DNA from: Streptomyces fuscichromogenes
Lineage (GTDB): Bacteria; Actinomycetota; Actinomycetes; Streptomycetales; Streptomycetaceae
NCBI RefSeq assembly: GCF_014645815.1
Contig: NZ_BMML01000028.1
Location: 62,001 to 126,000, forward strand
Direction of reading: 5' to 3'
Length of the DNA: 64,000 nt
Each line of letters opens with the position of its first letter. Positions within the stretch are counted from its first letter, which is position 1. Positions 9,324-18,307 of this stretch are shown here, one piece after another. The translations under genes were made by a program, and so were the position numbers. Below the pieces are notes generated by a model that made no database searches, had not been told where the DNA came from, and saw nothing but the letters and a program-made list of their open reading frames with translations.

Positions 9324-10606
9324 TTGGTGCCCTTGTCGTACGCCGTCTGGAGGTTGCTCAGGTAGGCGTCCGGTTTCTCGCTGCCGGTGATCAGCTTCTG
9401 GGTCTCGGAGACGAGGGTGTCGTAGAACCCGGCGACCGGCCAGTCGGGGTAGAAGGCCAGGCCGTCCCGCTTGCTCACGGTGTTGAAGTCGGCGATGAGT
9501 TCCTTGGACTTGGGGTCGGTGATGGCGCTCGCGTCGGCGGCGACCGGGACACCGCCCTTGTTGCCGAGCAGGTTCTGGATCTTCTTCGACATGGTGATGT
9601 CGATGAAGTCGTAGGCGAGGTCCTTGTTCTTGGAGTTCTTCGGTACGACCCAGAGGTTGCCGCCGGAGCCGAGGGTGAGGTCCGAGCCGGGCCACAGGAA
9701 GCTGCCCCAGCCGAACTTGGCCTCGGACTGGAAGCGGCCGTACCACCAGCTGCCGGAGAACAGGATCGGCGACCTGCCCTGGATGAAGGAGACCCCGGCC
9801 TGCTCGGCGGTGGTCCCGGAGGACGTCTTCGCGAGGTAGCCCTTCTTCACCCAGTCGGCGAAGGTGTCCGCCGCGTACGTCCACGCCTGGTCATGGAAGT
9901 CGACCTTGCCCTGGTACAGCTCGTAGGCGTCGACCCACGAGCGGTCGGCCTTCGAGAGCGCCAGCTGGTACAGGTACTGCTGGGCCATGTACTCGGAGCC
10001 CGAGTCGGCGAGCGGGGTGATCCCCTTGGCGACGAACGTGTCCATCGCCGCCGTCAGGTCGTCGAACGTCTTCGGCTCGGCGATCCCGTACTTCGCGAAC
10101 AGGTCCTTGTTGTAATAAACCATGGTGTACTCGGCGTAGTTGGGCACCCCGTACCACTTGCCGGAGCCCATCACGCCGCCGGCGTCGTACTGGCTGGTGG
10201 TGCGCACGCCCGCGCTGAGCTTCTTGTCCCAGCCGCGCTTCGTCGCCTCGGCGGTCAGATCGGTGAGCAGGCCCTGTTTGGACAGCAGGCCCGCCGTCGC
10301 GTTGCCCTTGTTGTACTCCATGATGTCGGGGGCGTCGGAGGAGTTCAGGACCATCTGCGCGGTCTTCTGGATCTGCTCGAAGCTCTTCTCCTCGTACTTC
10401 ACCCGCACACCCGGGTGGGTCGCCTCGAACTCCTTGATGGCCTCGTTCCAGGCGATGCCCATCGCGCTGGTCGGCCCCTCGTAGTGCCACAGCCGCAGCG
10501 TCTTCGCGTCGGACGTGCTGCCGCCCGAGCCGCCGCAGGAGGCGAGCAGGAGCGATCCGGCGAGGATCGCCGCCGCGGTCGCGGTCCGCCTTCGTGCCGT
10601 CAACAT
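9320..10606 (-). CDS. Sugar ABC transporter substrate-binding lipoprotein
   Basis: The 428-residue extracellular solute-binding protein (family 1) has a lipoprotein signal peptide with the lipobox LLASC, lipidated Cys at residue 24, then a Gly/Ser linker. The mature part begins LRLWHYEGPTSAMGIAW, typical of sugar binders. ATG at 10606 follows CTGGAGG. It is the first gene of the operon (binder, two permeases, alpha-xylosidase, lacI). LacI-type palindromes lie directly upstream, so expression is probably induced by the transported sugar. Confidence 0.93.
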   Translation of the reverse strand: MLTARRRTATAAAILAGSLLLASCGGSGGSTSDAKTLRLWHYEGPTSAMGIAWNEAIKEFEATHPGVRVKYEEKSFEQIQKTAQMVLNSSDAPDIMEYNKGNATAGLLSKQGLLTDLTAEATKRGWDKKLSAGVRTTSQYDAGGVMGSGKWYGVPNYAEYTMVYYNKDLFAKYGIAEPKTFDDLTAAMDTFVAKGITPLADSGSEYMAQQYLYQLALSKADRSWVDAYELYQGKVDFHDQAWTYAADTFADWVKKGYLAKTSSGTTAEQAGVSFIQGRSPILFSGSWWYGRFQSEAKFGWGSFLWPGSDLTLGSGGNLWVVPKNSKNKDLAYDFIDITMSKKIQNLLGNKGGVPVAADASAITDPKSKELIADFNTVSKRDGLAFYPDWPVAGFYDTLVSETQKLITGSEKPDAYLSNLQTAYDKGTK

Positions 10607-10656
10607 CCAATGCCTCCAGGGGAGTCGGATGGATGGTGCATGGTGCTCGTCCCGCG

Positions 10657-10692
10657 TCGAATCGGTTCGATGGGGACGTCGAAGCGCTTCGA
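10657..10692. promoter_or_regulatory. Two LacI-type operator palindromes upstream of the sugar operon
   Basis: TCGAAGCGCTTCGA at 10679-10692 is a perfect 14-bp palindrome with a central CG, the classic LacI-family pattern. TCGAATCGGTTCGA at 10657-10670 is an imperfect partner 22 bases away (centre to centre), two helical turns. A related CGGAAGCGATTCGA is at 10747-10760 inside the end of the convergently placed MFS gene. The likely ligand is the LacI protein encoded at the end of this operon. Confidence 0.75.
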
Positions 10693-10723
10693 CGCAGGAC
10701 GGTAGGTGCGGGCTGTGGAGGCG

Positions 10724-12226
10724 TCAATGGGTGTGGAGGGAATTGGCGGAAGCGATTCGACTGGCGATGCTGACGACGAGGGCCGTGACGGCCGCCGCGG
10801 CCGGGGTGGCGAAGGCCGCCGTCGGCGAGACGTGCTCGGCCGCCCAGCCGCCGAGCGCGGAGCCGCAGGCGATGCCGGTCAGCAGCGCGGTGACGACCAG
10901 GCTCATCCCCTCGTTGAGGCGGTCCGCGGGGGTGCGCTCCTGGACCAGGGTCATCGCGGTCACCATGGTCGGGGCGGTCGCCATGCCGGCCGCGAGCAGC
11001 GCGGGGGCGAGGGCCCAGAGGGTGTCGAAGGCGCGGACCGCGAGCAGGGGCAGGGACATCAGCGCCGCCATCGACAACAGGCAGCCGGAAAGCCTGCGTT
11101 CGGCCGGTCCGGCCGGCCCGAGCGCCCCGTACAGCAGGCCCGCGGCACAGGAGCCGGCGGCCTGGAGGGCGAGCACGGCACCGGCCGCCGAGCGGTGGCC
11201 CTGGGCGTCGGCGTAGGCGATGGTGACGACCTCCATCGAGCCGAACACCGCGCCGGTCGCGACGAACCCGGCCAGCAGCGGGCCGATGCGCAGCGGTGTG
11301 CGTGCGGTGCCCGTACCGGCCCGGGGCGGTGGCTCGGTGGCCCGCTGGGCGGTGAACAGCAGGGCCCCGGTGAGCAGCAGCACCGCGCCGGCCAGCGTGC
11401 CGGCCTCCGGGAAGAAGGCGCCGGTCAGGAAGGAGGCGAGGACCGGGCCGAGCATGAAGCACAGCTCGTCGGCGGCCTGTTCGAAGGAGTTCGCGGTGTG
11501 CAGGGCGCCCGGGTCGTCGCGCAGCAGGTGCGCCCAGCGGGCCCGGGACATGCCGCCGAGGTTGGGGGTGGCGGCGGTGGCCGCGTAGGCGGCGAACAGG
11601 GTCCAGTCCGGGGCGCCGTACCGGACGCAGAGCAGCAGGGCGAGGCTGCCGAGCACGGCGGTGACGGTGGCGGGCACGGCGATTCGGGCCTGTCCGTACC
11701 GGTCGACGAGCCGGGCGATCCAGGGTCCGGCCAGTCCGGTGGCGGCGAGGCCGGTCGCGGTGACGGCACCGGCGAGGGCGTACGAGCCGCGCGACCCGGC
11801 GATCATCACGACCGCGCTCACGCCGAACATGCCCATGGGGAGCCGGGCCAGCAGGTTCCCGGCGGTGAAGGCCCGGGTGCCGGGGCGGGCGAAGAGCCGG
11901 CGATAAGGGCCGGGCGGGTGACGGCGGGGGCGGGGCTGCGGAGTGCGGTGGCGGAGGGCGGCCCGGAGGGTGCGGCGCCGGAGGCGGGCCCGAGGGGGGT
12001 GGCGCTGGTCGGGGCGACGGTGGAAGCGGGGGCCGAAATCGACGGTGACGAGGGAGTCGGCGGTGACGGTGTGGGCGGTGACGGTGTGGGTGGGGCGGGG
12101 GTGGTGGGAGTGATGGGTGGTGTGGGTGGTTTGGGTGGGGCGGGAGTGATGGGTGGTGTGAGTGGTGTGAGTGGTGTGGGTGGGGCGGGCGGTCTCGTGT
12201 GGGCCCGGCCTGGTCGGTTGTGGCAT
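10724..12226 (-). CDS. MFS transporter with His/Thr-rich N-terminal extension
   Basis: A major facilitator protein of about 400 residues with 12 expected membrane segments (for example GNLLARLPMGMFGVSAVVMI) and the loop motif WIARLVDRYGQARI. It is preceded by a roughly 100-residue hydrophilic, His/Thr/Pro/Arg-rich stretch encoded by G/C-rich tandem repeats. I place the start at the ATG at 12226, while a GTG at 12286 is possible. No good start exists nearer the membrane core (about 11914), so either the extension is real or a frameshift hides the true start. The substrate is unknown. It may act as an exporter. Confidence 0.8.
   Translation of the reverse strand: MPQPTRPGPHETARPTHTTHTTHTTHHSRPTQTTHTTHHSHHPRPTHTVTAHTVTADSLVTVDFGPRFHRRPDQRHPPRARLRRRTLRAALRHRTPQPRPRRHPPGPYRRLFARPGTRAFTAGNLLARLPMGMFGVSAVVMIAGSRGSYALAGAVTATGLAATGLAGPWIARLVDRYGQARIAVPATVTAVLGSLALLLCVRYGAPDWTLFAAYAATAATPNLGGMSRARWAHLLRDDPGALHTANSFEQAADELCFMLGPVLASFLTGAFFPEAGTLAGAVLLLTGALLFTAQRATEPPPRAGTGTARTPLRIGPLLAGFVATGAVFGSMEVVTIAYADAQGHRSAAGAVLALQAAGSCAAGLLYGALGPAGPAERRLSGCLLSMAALMSLPLLAVRAFDTLWALAPALLAAGMATAPTMVTAMTLVQERTPADRLNEGMSLVVTALLTGIACGSALGGWAAEHVSPTAAFATPAAAAVTALVVSIASRIASANSLHTH
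12055..12195. repeat. G-rich minisatellite within the 5' part of the MFS gene
   Basis: The plus strand carries repeated GGTGTGGGTGG, GTGGGGCGGG and GGTGTGAGT units with many closely spaced G runs, and the GGTGACGGTGTGGGC element is present twice. The minus-strand translation is His-Thr repeats. The sequence could form G-quadruplexes. Copy number may vary between strains. Confidence 0.7.
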
Positions 12227-12340
12227 GGACACCACCGTCGCCCCGGACCGGTCAGGGGGTCCAACACCTGGTCGGCGCCGATTCACGCACTGTTGTTGTG
12301 AGTCCGGCGGGTCCAGGATGCGGGGGCGCCCGGACTCGGG

Positions 12341-13591
12341 CTACCTCGGGCTGAAGGTGATCACCGGGGTGTAGTCGGATCCGGCGTTGAACTCGACCCG
12401 TTGGGTGCCGGTCGGTGAGCCGAGCCCGCTCAGCGGCAGCGTCCAGGTCTGCGTCGAGCCGTCGACCGTCCGCTTCGGGCGGGTCGCCGTCTCGGTCCAG
12501 CTCCAGTCGGTCGACCGGCTCCGGTAGAGGCCGTCGTTCTCGATCATGTAGTCGGCGCCGAGGGCCGAGGGCGACGGATAGGGGAGCCGGTAACCGGTCG
12601 CGGAGTTGCCGTCGGTGTCGAAGAAGACGTGGTAGTACGGCTGCGAGGTGTGGAAGGTGACCCGGAAGGTGACCGTCCCGGACGACACGCAGACGGAGTA
12701 GTCGGTGAGGGCGCCCGAGCCCGCGGCGGAGACGCAGGAGGAGTCGGCGTCGTCGCCGCCCGACTTCGCCCGGGTCCGGCCGGCATCCGTGGCAGCGGCA
12801 GCGGCAGTGGTTGCCGACGCGGTCGATGAGCGGGTGGCGGAGCCGTGGTCCTTGGCGGCTTTCGTGGCCGACGGCTGCGACGACGTGCCGTCGGCGGCCG
12901 CCGACGTTGACGTGGACGGCGAGGCGGACCGTGATACGGACGGCGGGGGCGGGCCGAGCAGGCTCGGCGCGCCGTCGTACGAGCCGCCGTCCTCCGCGGC
13001 GCCCGGCATGGCGCCGGACGCCGGGTCCGACGACCGGGTGCCGTCGTCAACGGCCCTGCCCACGAGGAAGGCGCCACCGATCAGCGCGGTCACGACCACG
13101 GACACCCCGGTCAGGAGCACCGCCCGGGGCAACCGGCGCCGGGCGGTGCCGCCGGCCGGGGGGCGTGGAGCGGTTGCGGTCCCCGGCCCGGCGGTGGCTT
13201 TGGTCCCTGGGCGGGTGGTGGCTTTGGTCCTTGGGCCGGTGGTGGCTTTGGTCCCTGGGCCGGTGGTGGCTTCGGTCCTTGGGCCGGCGGTGGCTTTGGC
13301 CGCGGGGGCGCTGGTGTGGTGCCGTGCGGGGCTGTCGGTGTGGTGCGGTGGGGTGCCGTTGGTCTTCCGGCTTCGCTGCTCGCTTTCGTTCGCCACGCGC
13401 TCGGTGCCGTCGCGCGGTGGGTCGGCGGCTATGGCCGTCCGCTGAGGGGGGACCGGGCTCTCCGTCGTGAACGCGGCCGCCGCGGTGGACATGGACGGTG
13501 CGGCGGGGCCGGGGTCCGGCTTGGTGCGGGAGGCGGACGCCGCGGCGATGGCCGACGGTCCCTTCGGCCGCCGGGGCAGTGGAGACGGCAC
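12341..13591 (-). CDS. Membrane-anchored or secreted protein with Ala/Thr/Lys repeats
   Basis: A 416-residue protein of unknown function. The first ~165 residues are low-complexity and include the eight-residue repeat KATTGPRT/KATTGPGT. A membrane segment follows (RAVLLTGVSVVVTALIGGAFLVGRAV), then a Ser/Thr/Ala-rich linker and a C-terminal domain of about 120 residues. That domain has one Cys pair (SSCVSAAGSG to DYSVCVSS) and the motif FFDTDGNSATGYRLP, which looks like an extracellular beta-sandwich. GTG at 13591 follows GGAAGG. The orientation suggests a cytoplasmic repeat tail and an external globular domain. No family name can be assigned. Confidence 0.75.
   Translation of the reverse strand: MPSPLPRRPKGPSAIAAASASRTKPDPGPAAPSMSTAAAAFTTESPVPPQRTAIAADPPRDGTERVANESEQRSRKTNGTPPHHTDSPARHHTSAPAAKATAGPRTEATTGPGTKATTGPRTKATTRPGTKATAGPGTATAPRPPAGGTARRRLPRAVLLTGVSVVVTALIGGAFLVGRAVDDGTRSSDPASGAMPGAAEDGGSYDGAPSLLGPPPPSVSRSASPSTSTSAAADGTSSQPSATKAAKDHGSATRSSTASATTAAAAATDAGRTRAKSGGDDADSSCVSAAGSGALTDYSVCVSSGTVTFRVTFHTSQPYYHVFFDTDGNSATGYRLPYPSPSALGADYMIENDGLYRSRSTDWSWTETATRPKRTVDGSTQTWTLPLSGLGSPTGTQRVEFNAGSDYTPVITFSPR
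13191..13300. repeat. 24-bp tandem repeat inside the membrane-protein gene
   Basis: About four and a half copies of a 24-bp unit resembling GTGGTGGCTTTGGTCCTTGG plus four bases are present, differing at only one to three positions. Each encodes eight residues (KATTGPRT on the minus strand), so copy-number change keeps the reading frame. There are no spacers, so this is not a CRISPR array. Confidence 0.85.
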
Positions 13592-13858
13592 TGTTGTCGC
13601 GTCCTTCCGGAAGAGCGGTGGCGAACGCGTCCGGCGGCGCCAGGGCGCCGATGCTACTAACGCCGGACCGGGGTCCCGGCCGCGGCACGTCGTCTCATCG
13701 CCCGCCGACTCGCCCGCGGGCCGGTCCAGTTGCCGTTTCCTGCCACGTTGCCGGAAACAGTGCCTGATGGTGCACCGGCGATGTCCCCACCGACGCGTCG
13801 GCGACTGCCCGACGGGGCATCGGCCGGGTGCCCGGTGCGGTACCGGTAAATTCGCCCG

Positions 13859-14833
13859 ATGGCCGCTTCCCCCGCCCACATCGACCCCCGGCTCCTGCGT
13901 GTCTTCGTCGTCGTCGCCGAGGAGTTGCACTTCACCCGCGCCGCCGCCCGGCTGTATGTCGCCCAGCAGGCGCTCAGCCGTGATGTGCGGCGACTGGAGC
14001 GGGAGTTGGGCGCCGAGTTGTTCCTCCGCAGCACCCGGCAGGTCAGCCTCACCGCCGACGGCGTCCGGCTGCTGCCGTACGCCCGCCGGGCGCTGGCCGC
14101 CCAGGACGCCCTGCTCGCCGCGTTCGGACAGGCCCGGCCGCTGCTGGTGGACCTCAACTCGCCGGGCCTGGAGACCGCCCGCCGCGTCCTGCACCGCGCC
14201 CGTGAACTCGCCCCCGACTGCGAGCTGATGGCCCGTTACGAGAGCGGGCTCACCGGAGCGGCGGCCGAACTCCTCGCGGGCCGGCTCGACGCGTCCTTCG
14301 GGCGGTTCGCGGGACTGGATCCGGCGCTGCGCTCCGGGCTCGAACAACAGCCCGTACGGTTCGAACCCATGGCCGTAATTCTCCCCTCCGATCACCGGCT
14401 CGTGGCCCTGGACGCGGTGCCGTTGTGTGCGCTGGCGGGCGAGACGGTGTACGCCGGTGCCGGCAACGAACGCACCCTGGAATGGACTGACCTGACCTTT
14501 CGGCTCTTCGAGGGCCGAGGGATCGCGGTCGCGCCGCCTCTGCCGCTGGCCGTCGGGGAGGAGGAGTTCCGGCGAGTCATGGCCAAAGACCGGTATCCCA
14601 TTCTCGCGGTAGTGGGATTTCCGGCCATACCTGGAAGCGTGTCGCGGCCCCTGGTCGATCCGGTCCCGTTGTCGCCCGTGTCGCTCGTGTGGCGAAAGGG
14701 GCTGGTCCATCCGGGAGTCGACGCGCTGCGCCGGGCGGCCGCCGAGACCGGGCGCGCGGAAGGGTGGCTTCAGTGGCCGGCCGACGGATGGATTCCGGCC
14801 AGTGATCAAGAGGTGATGGACGACCACAAATGA
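13859..14833 (+). CDS. LysR family transcriptional regulator
   Basis: A 324-residue regulator with an N-terminal winged helix-turn-helix (LLRVFVVVAEELHFTRAAARLYVAQQALSRDVRRLERELG) and a LysR substrate-binding domain. ATG at 13859 has no clear ribosome site, so a leaderless transcript is likely. It lies divergent to the repeat protein (12.3-13.6 kb) and 157 bases upstream of matA. From memory a LysR-type gene sits at the same place in S. coelicolor. Its target may be the divergent gene or the mat operon, which is inference. Confidence 0.88.
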   Translation: MAASPAHIDPRLLRVFVVVAEELHFTRAAARLYVAQQALSRDVRRLERELGAELFLRSTRQVSLTADGVRLLPYARRALAAQDALLAAFGQARPLLVDLNSPGLETARRVLHRARELAPDCELMARYESGLTGAAAELLAGRLDASFGRFAGLDPALRSGLEQQPVRFEPMAVILPSDHRLVALDAVPLCALAGETVYAGAGNERTLEWTDLTFRLFEGRGIAVAPPLPLAVGEEEFRRVMAKDRYPILAVVGFPAIPGSVSRPLVDPVPLSPVSLVWRKGLVHPGVDALRRAAAETGRAEGWLQWPADGWIPASDQEVMDDHK

Positions 14834-14990
14834 CACATCGGGAACACGGGTCTTCCCTGTGCGCTAGCTTCATGGACCCGAGCGCGGAGAGCTGGAAGGG
14901 GGCGTTCGGAGCGGGTGGGGGCCCGTTCCGGTGACGTGTGCTCGGGTTCGTCAGCGCGCCCGGAACAGTCCCGTGGGGGGATGTACGCGC

Positions 14991-16112
14991 GTGAAGAATT
15001 GGCGAGAAGAAACCCAACCCGAATGGCCGGAGGCAGCCCTGGATGCCAGGGATGTGCCGGTGACGGGCGACGACGGAGCGGAGCCGGCCGCTGCGGAAAC
15101 CGACGGCGGTGGCGCGGCCGGGGCCGACGGCGGTGGAGCGGCGGGGGCTGCCGGGGCCGACGGGGTGAGCGGGTCCGCCGGGGTCGCCGGAGCCACCGGG
15201 TCCGCCGGGGCGACCGAGGTGTTGCGGGCCGCCGGGCCGTCACGGAACCCGTGGAGCGTCGTCGAGCCGCCGATCCCGGTGTTCATCCGCGACCGGGCCC
15301 CGGACCCCGTCAACGACCCCGACGAGGTGACCGTCCAGAACGACGTCGGTTCCGTGCGAATACGGCCGACAGGACCGCCAGGCCCGACCGGCCCGACCGG
15401 ATCGCCAGGCCCGACAAGGCCGTTATGGCCGGCGGCGCGGACATGGCCGACCCGGCCTCGTGCCGCCGACGCTTCCGGCGCCATCGACGGCATCGCCGCC
15501 TCCGGTCCCGCCCCGGTCGCCGCCCCGGTCCCCGCCCCCGTCTTCGTGGACGAGTCGGGGCGTCGCAGCCGTCGGTTCCGCAGGATCGGGATGGCCGTCG
15601 GCCTGGTCTGCGCGGTCTACGCGGTCGTCATCGTCGCCACCCTGCTGTCCGGGAGTTCCGACGCGCCCTGGCTGCCGGTACCCGGGCAGAACGGCGACAG
15701 GCCGGCCGGCAGGGTCGACGACTCGCCGCGCCCCTCGCACCCGTCCCGCTCCTCGGACGACGGCGCCTCGGTGGCCGGTCCGCCCGTGAACGGCGGCACG
15801 ACCCCGTCGGCAGGGGCCTCCCCGCGGGCTCCCGGCGCCGGAACGGGCACCGCCCGGCCGAGTGCGTCGGCGTCCGCGCGGCCGACGTCGTCCGCGGGGC
15901 TGACGGGCTCCTCGCCGAAGCCGGGTTCGCCGTCCGCGTCCGCCTCGCCGTCCGCGGTGACGCCCTCCTCCGACGCGCCGGCCTCACCGGCCTCGTCGCC
16001 GCCTCCGGTCTCGCCCAGCGAGTCGGCCGCCCCGACCGGCGGCCCGGTCGCGCAGGGCGCGGCCCCGCACACCGGCGCCGCTGCCGCCTCCGCTCCCGCT
16101 CCCGTCCTCTGA
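14991..16112 (+). CDS. matA: MatA-like membrane protein of the mat locus
   Basis: This 373-residue protein has a Gly/Ala-rich N-terminal region, a short collagen-like Gly-Pro-Thr stretch (about residues 127-142), and one membrane segment at 200-220 (GMAVGLVCAVYAVVIVATLLSG). A Ser/Pro/Ala-rich tail of about 150 residues follows. GTG at 14991 follows a G-rich ribosome site. Its stop overlaps the start of the deacetylase/glycosyltransferase gene (TGATG). In S. lividans and S. coelicolor the equivalent pair is known as matAB, needed for mycelial pellet formation. The name here rests on gene order and partner, because the protein itself is low complexity. Confidence 0.68.
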   Translation: MKNWREETQPEWPEAALDARDVPVTGDDGAEPAAAETDGGGAAGADGGGAAGAAGADGVSGSAGVAGATGSAGATEVLRAAGPSRNPWSVVEPPIPVFIRDRAPDPVNDPDEVTVQNDVGSVRIRPTGPPGPTGPTGSPGPTRPLWPAARTWPTRPRAADASGAIDGIAASGPAPVAAPVPAPVFVDESGRRSRRFRRIGMAVGLVCAVYAVVIVATLLSGSSDAPWLPVPGQNGDRPAGRVDDSPRPSHPSRSSDDGASVAGPPVNGGTTPSAGASPRAPGAGTGTARPSASASARPTSSAGLTGSSPKPGSPSASASPSAVTPSSDAPASPASSPPPVSPSESAAPTGGPVAQGAAPHTGAAAASAPAPVL

Positions 16113-16177
16113 TGGCCGCCCGCACCCGGCGCCGCGCCAACGCCATGGCCGCCCGCACCCGGCGCCGCGCCAACGCC
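16112..16177 (+). repeat. 33-bp direct duplication at the matB start
   Basis: Bases 16112-16144 are repeated exactly at 16145-16177, each coding MAARTRRRANA and each beginning with ATG. The duplication is in frame and gives two candidate start codons. Confidence 0.9.
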
Positions 16178-18307
16178 GCGGACGCCTCCCGGCGCCGCCG
16201 CCTGCCCATGCGTCTGACGCTGCCCGTCCTCCTGCTGGCCGCCCTGATGGCGATGCTGATGCTGCGCGGCTACGTGCACAGCGAGATCCTCGCCGACCAC
16301 CGCATCCGCCCCGAGGCCGCCTCCGACCGGGTCCCGGAGAAGATCCTGGACGGCGGCCCGGTCATCGACACCCGAGGCGGCCGTACGACGTCACTGCGCG
16401 TCCCCGACCGCCACGTGGTCCTCACCTTCGACGACGGCCCCGACCCGGCCTGGACCCCGAAGGTCCTGGACGTCCTGAAGAAGCACCACGCGCACGCGGT
16501 CTTCTTCGTCACCGGCACCATGACCTCCCGCTACCCGCAGCTGGTCCGGCGCATGGTGGCCGAGGGCCACGAGGTCGGCGTGCACACCTTCAACCACCCC
16601 GACCTGTCGTACCAGTCGAAGAAGCGCGTCGACTGGGAGCTGTCCCAGACCCAGCTGGCGATCACCGGCGCGGCCGGCATCCGGACCTCCCTGTTCCGCC
16701 CGCCGTACTCCTCCTCCGCCGACGCGATGGACGACCTCTCCTGGCCGGTGACCGAGTACATCGGCAGCCGTGGCTACATCACCGTCGTCAACGACAGGGA
16801 CAGCGAGGACTGGCGCAAGCCGGGCGTCGGCCGGATCGTCCGCAACGCCACCCCGGGCGCCGGCAAGGGCGCGATCGTCCTGATGCACGACTCGGGCGGC
16901 GACCGCCACCAGACCGTCCAGGCCCTGGACCGGCTCCTGCCCCGTCTGCAACAGCAGGGCTACACCTTCGACAACCTCACCGAGGCCCTGAACGCGCCGA
17001 GCGCCCACACCCCGGTCGCCGGCCCCGGCCTCTGGGCGGGCAGGGCCTGGGTCCTCCTGGTCCAGGCGGCGGACGGCGTCACCGGGGTGCTGGTGGTCGG
17101 CCTGGCGGTGATCGGCGCGTCCGTGCTGGCGCGGTTCGCCCTGATGCTCTGGCTGTCGGTCGTGCACGCCCGCCGGGTCCGCGGCCGGCGCTTTTGCTGG
17201 GGCCGCCCGGTGACCGAACCGGTGTCGGTGCTCGTCCCCGCGTACAACGAGGCCAAGTGCATTGAGAACACGGTTCGTTCACTGACCGCGAGCGAACACC
17301 CGGTCGAGGTCGTCGTCATCGACGACGGTTCGACGGACGGCACGGCACGGATCGTGGAGAACCTGGACCTGCCGGGCGTCCGGGTGGTCCGGCAGGAGAA
17401 CGCGGGCAAGCCGGCCGCCCTCAACCGGGGCCTGGCGAACGCCCGTCACGACATCGTCGTGATGATGGACGGCGACACGGTCTTCGAACCGGCCACGGTA
17501 CGGGAGCTGGTCCAGCCGTTCGGCGATCCGGCCGTCGGCGCGGTCGCCGGCAACGCCAAGGTCGGCAACCGGGATTCGCTGATCGGCGCCTGGCAGCACA
17601 TCGAGTACGTGATGGGCTTCAACCTGGACCGCCGGATGTACGACGTGCTGCGCTGCATGCCGACCATCCCCGGAGCGGTCGGCGCCTTCCGCCGTACCGC
17701 CCTCGAACGGGTCGGCGGCATGAGCGACGACACCCTCGCCGAGGACACCGACATCACGATGGCGCTCCACCGCGACGGCTGGCGCGTGGTCTACGCGGAA
17801 CGGGCCCGCGCCTGGACCGAGGCCCCCGAGTCGGTCTCCCAGCTCTGGTCCCAGCGCTACCGCTGGTCGTACGGCACGATGCAGGCGATCTGGAAACACC
17901 GGGGAGCGATGCTGGACCGCGGCCCGTCCGGCCGCTTCGGCAGGGTCGGCCTCCCCCTGGTGTCCCTCTTCATGGTCGTGGCCCCGCTCCTCGCCCCCCT
18001 GATCGACGCCTTCCTCCTCTACGGCATCGTCTTCGGCCCGACGCAGCGGACGATCGGCGCCTGGCTGGGGGTGCTGGCGGTCCAGGCGGCCTGCGCGGCC
18101 TACGCCTTCCACCTCGACCGCGAACGCATGACCCACCTCGTCTCGCTGCCGCTCCAGCAACTCCTCTACCGCCAGCTCATGTACGTCGTCCTGCTCCAGT
18201 CCTGGATCACGGCGCTGACCGGCGGCCGCCTGCGCTGGCAGAAGCTGCGGCGGACCGGAGTGGTGGGGGCCGCGCCGGGCGCCGCGGGGGAGAGGCAGGC
18301 GGCATGA
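16112..18307 (+). CDS. matB: Bifunctional polysaccharide deacetylase / family 2 glycosyltransferase (MatB)
   Basis: The 731-residue protein joins two enzymes. After an Arg-rich start and a membrane segment (LTLPVLLLAALMAMLMLRGY) comes a NodB deacetylase with metal and catalytic motifs LTFDDGPD, HTFNHPDL, FRPPYS and IVLMHDSGG (about residues 95-275). A second membrane segment leads into a GT2 domain with VLVPAYNEA, DDGSTDGT, MDGDT, EDTDI and QRYRW, then terminal membrane segments. It probably polymerises and deacetylates a beta-1,6-GlcNAc-type surface polymer, as reported for Streptomyces MatB. The first 33 bases are duplicated, so the second ATG (16145) could also be used. Confidence 0.85.
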   Translation: MAARTRRRANAMAARTRRRANAADASRRRRLPMRLTLPVLLLAALMAMLMLRGYVHSEILADHRIRPEAASDRVPEKILDGGPVIDTRGGRTTSLRVPDRHVVLTFDDGPDPAWTPKVLDVLKKHHAHAVFFVTGTMTSRYPQLVRRMVAEGHEVGVHTFNHPDLSYQSKKRVDWELSQTQLAITGAAGIRTSLFRPPYSSSADAMDDLSWPVTEYIGSRGYITVVNDRDSEDWRKPGVGRIVRNATPGAGKGAIVLMHDSGGDRHQTVQALDRLLPRLQQQGYTFDNLTEALNAPSAHTPVAGPGLWAGRAWVLLVQAADGVTGVLVVGLAVIGASVLARFALMLWLSVVHARRVRGRRFCWGRPVTEPVSVLVPAYNEAKCIENTVRSLTASEHPVEVVVIDDGSTDGTARIVENLDLPGVRVVRQENAGKPAALNRGLANARHDIVVMMDGDTVFEPATVRELVQPFGDPAVGAVAGNAKVGNRDSLIGAWQHIEYVMGFNLDRRMYDVLRCMPTIPGAVGAFRRTALERVGGMSDDTLAEDTDITMALHRDGWRVVYAERARAWTEAPESVSQLWSQRYRWSYGTMQAIWKHRGAMLDRGPSGRFGRVGLPLVSLFMVVAPLLAPLIDAFLLYGIVFGPTQRTIGAWLGVLAVQAACAAYAFHLDRERMTHLVSLPLQQLLYRQLMYVVLLQSWITALTGGRLRWQKLRRTGVVGAAPGAAGERQAA

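Noticed and set aside
10706..12301. A 531-residue plus-strand frame opposite the MFS gene
   Set aside because: Gly/Glu-rich low-complexity shadow. The minus strand has clear membrane segments and MFS motifs.
13191..13300. Regular repeats considered as a CRISPR array
   Set aside because: Units are directly adjacent without unique spacers and keep a reading frame, and no cas genes are present in the window.
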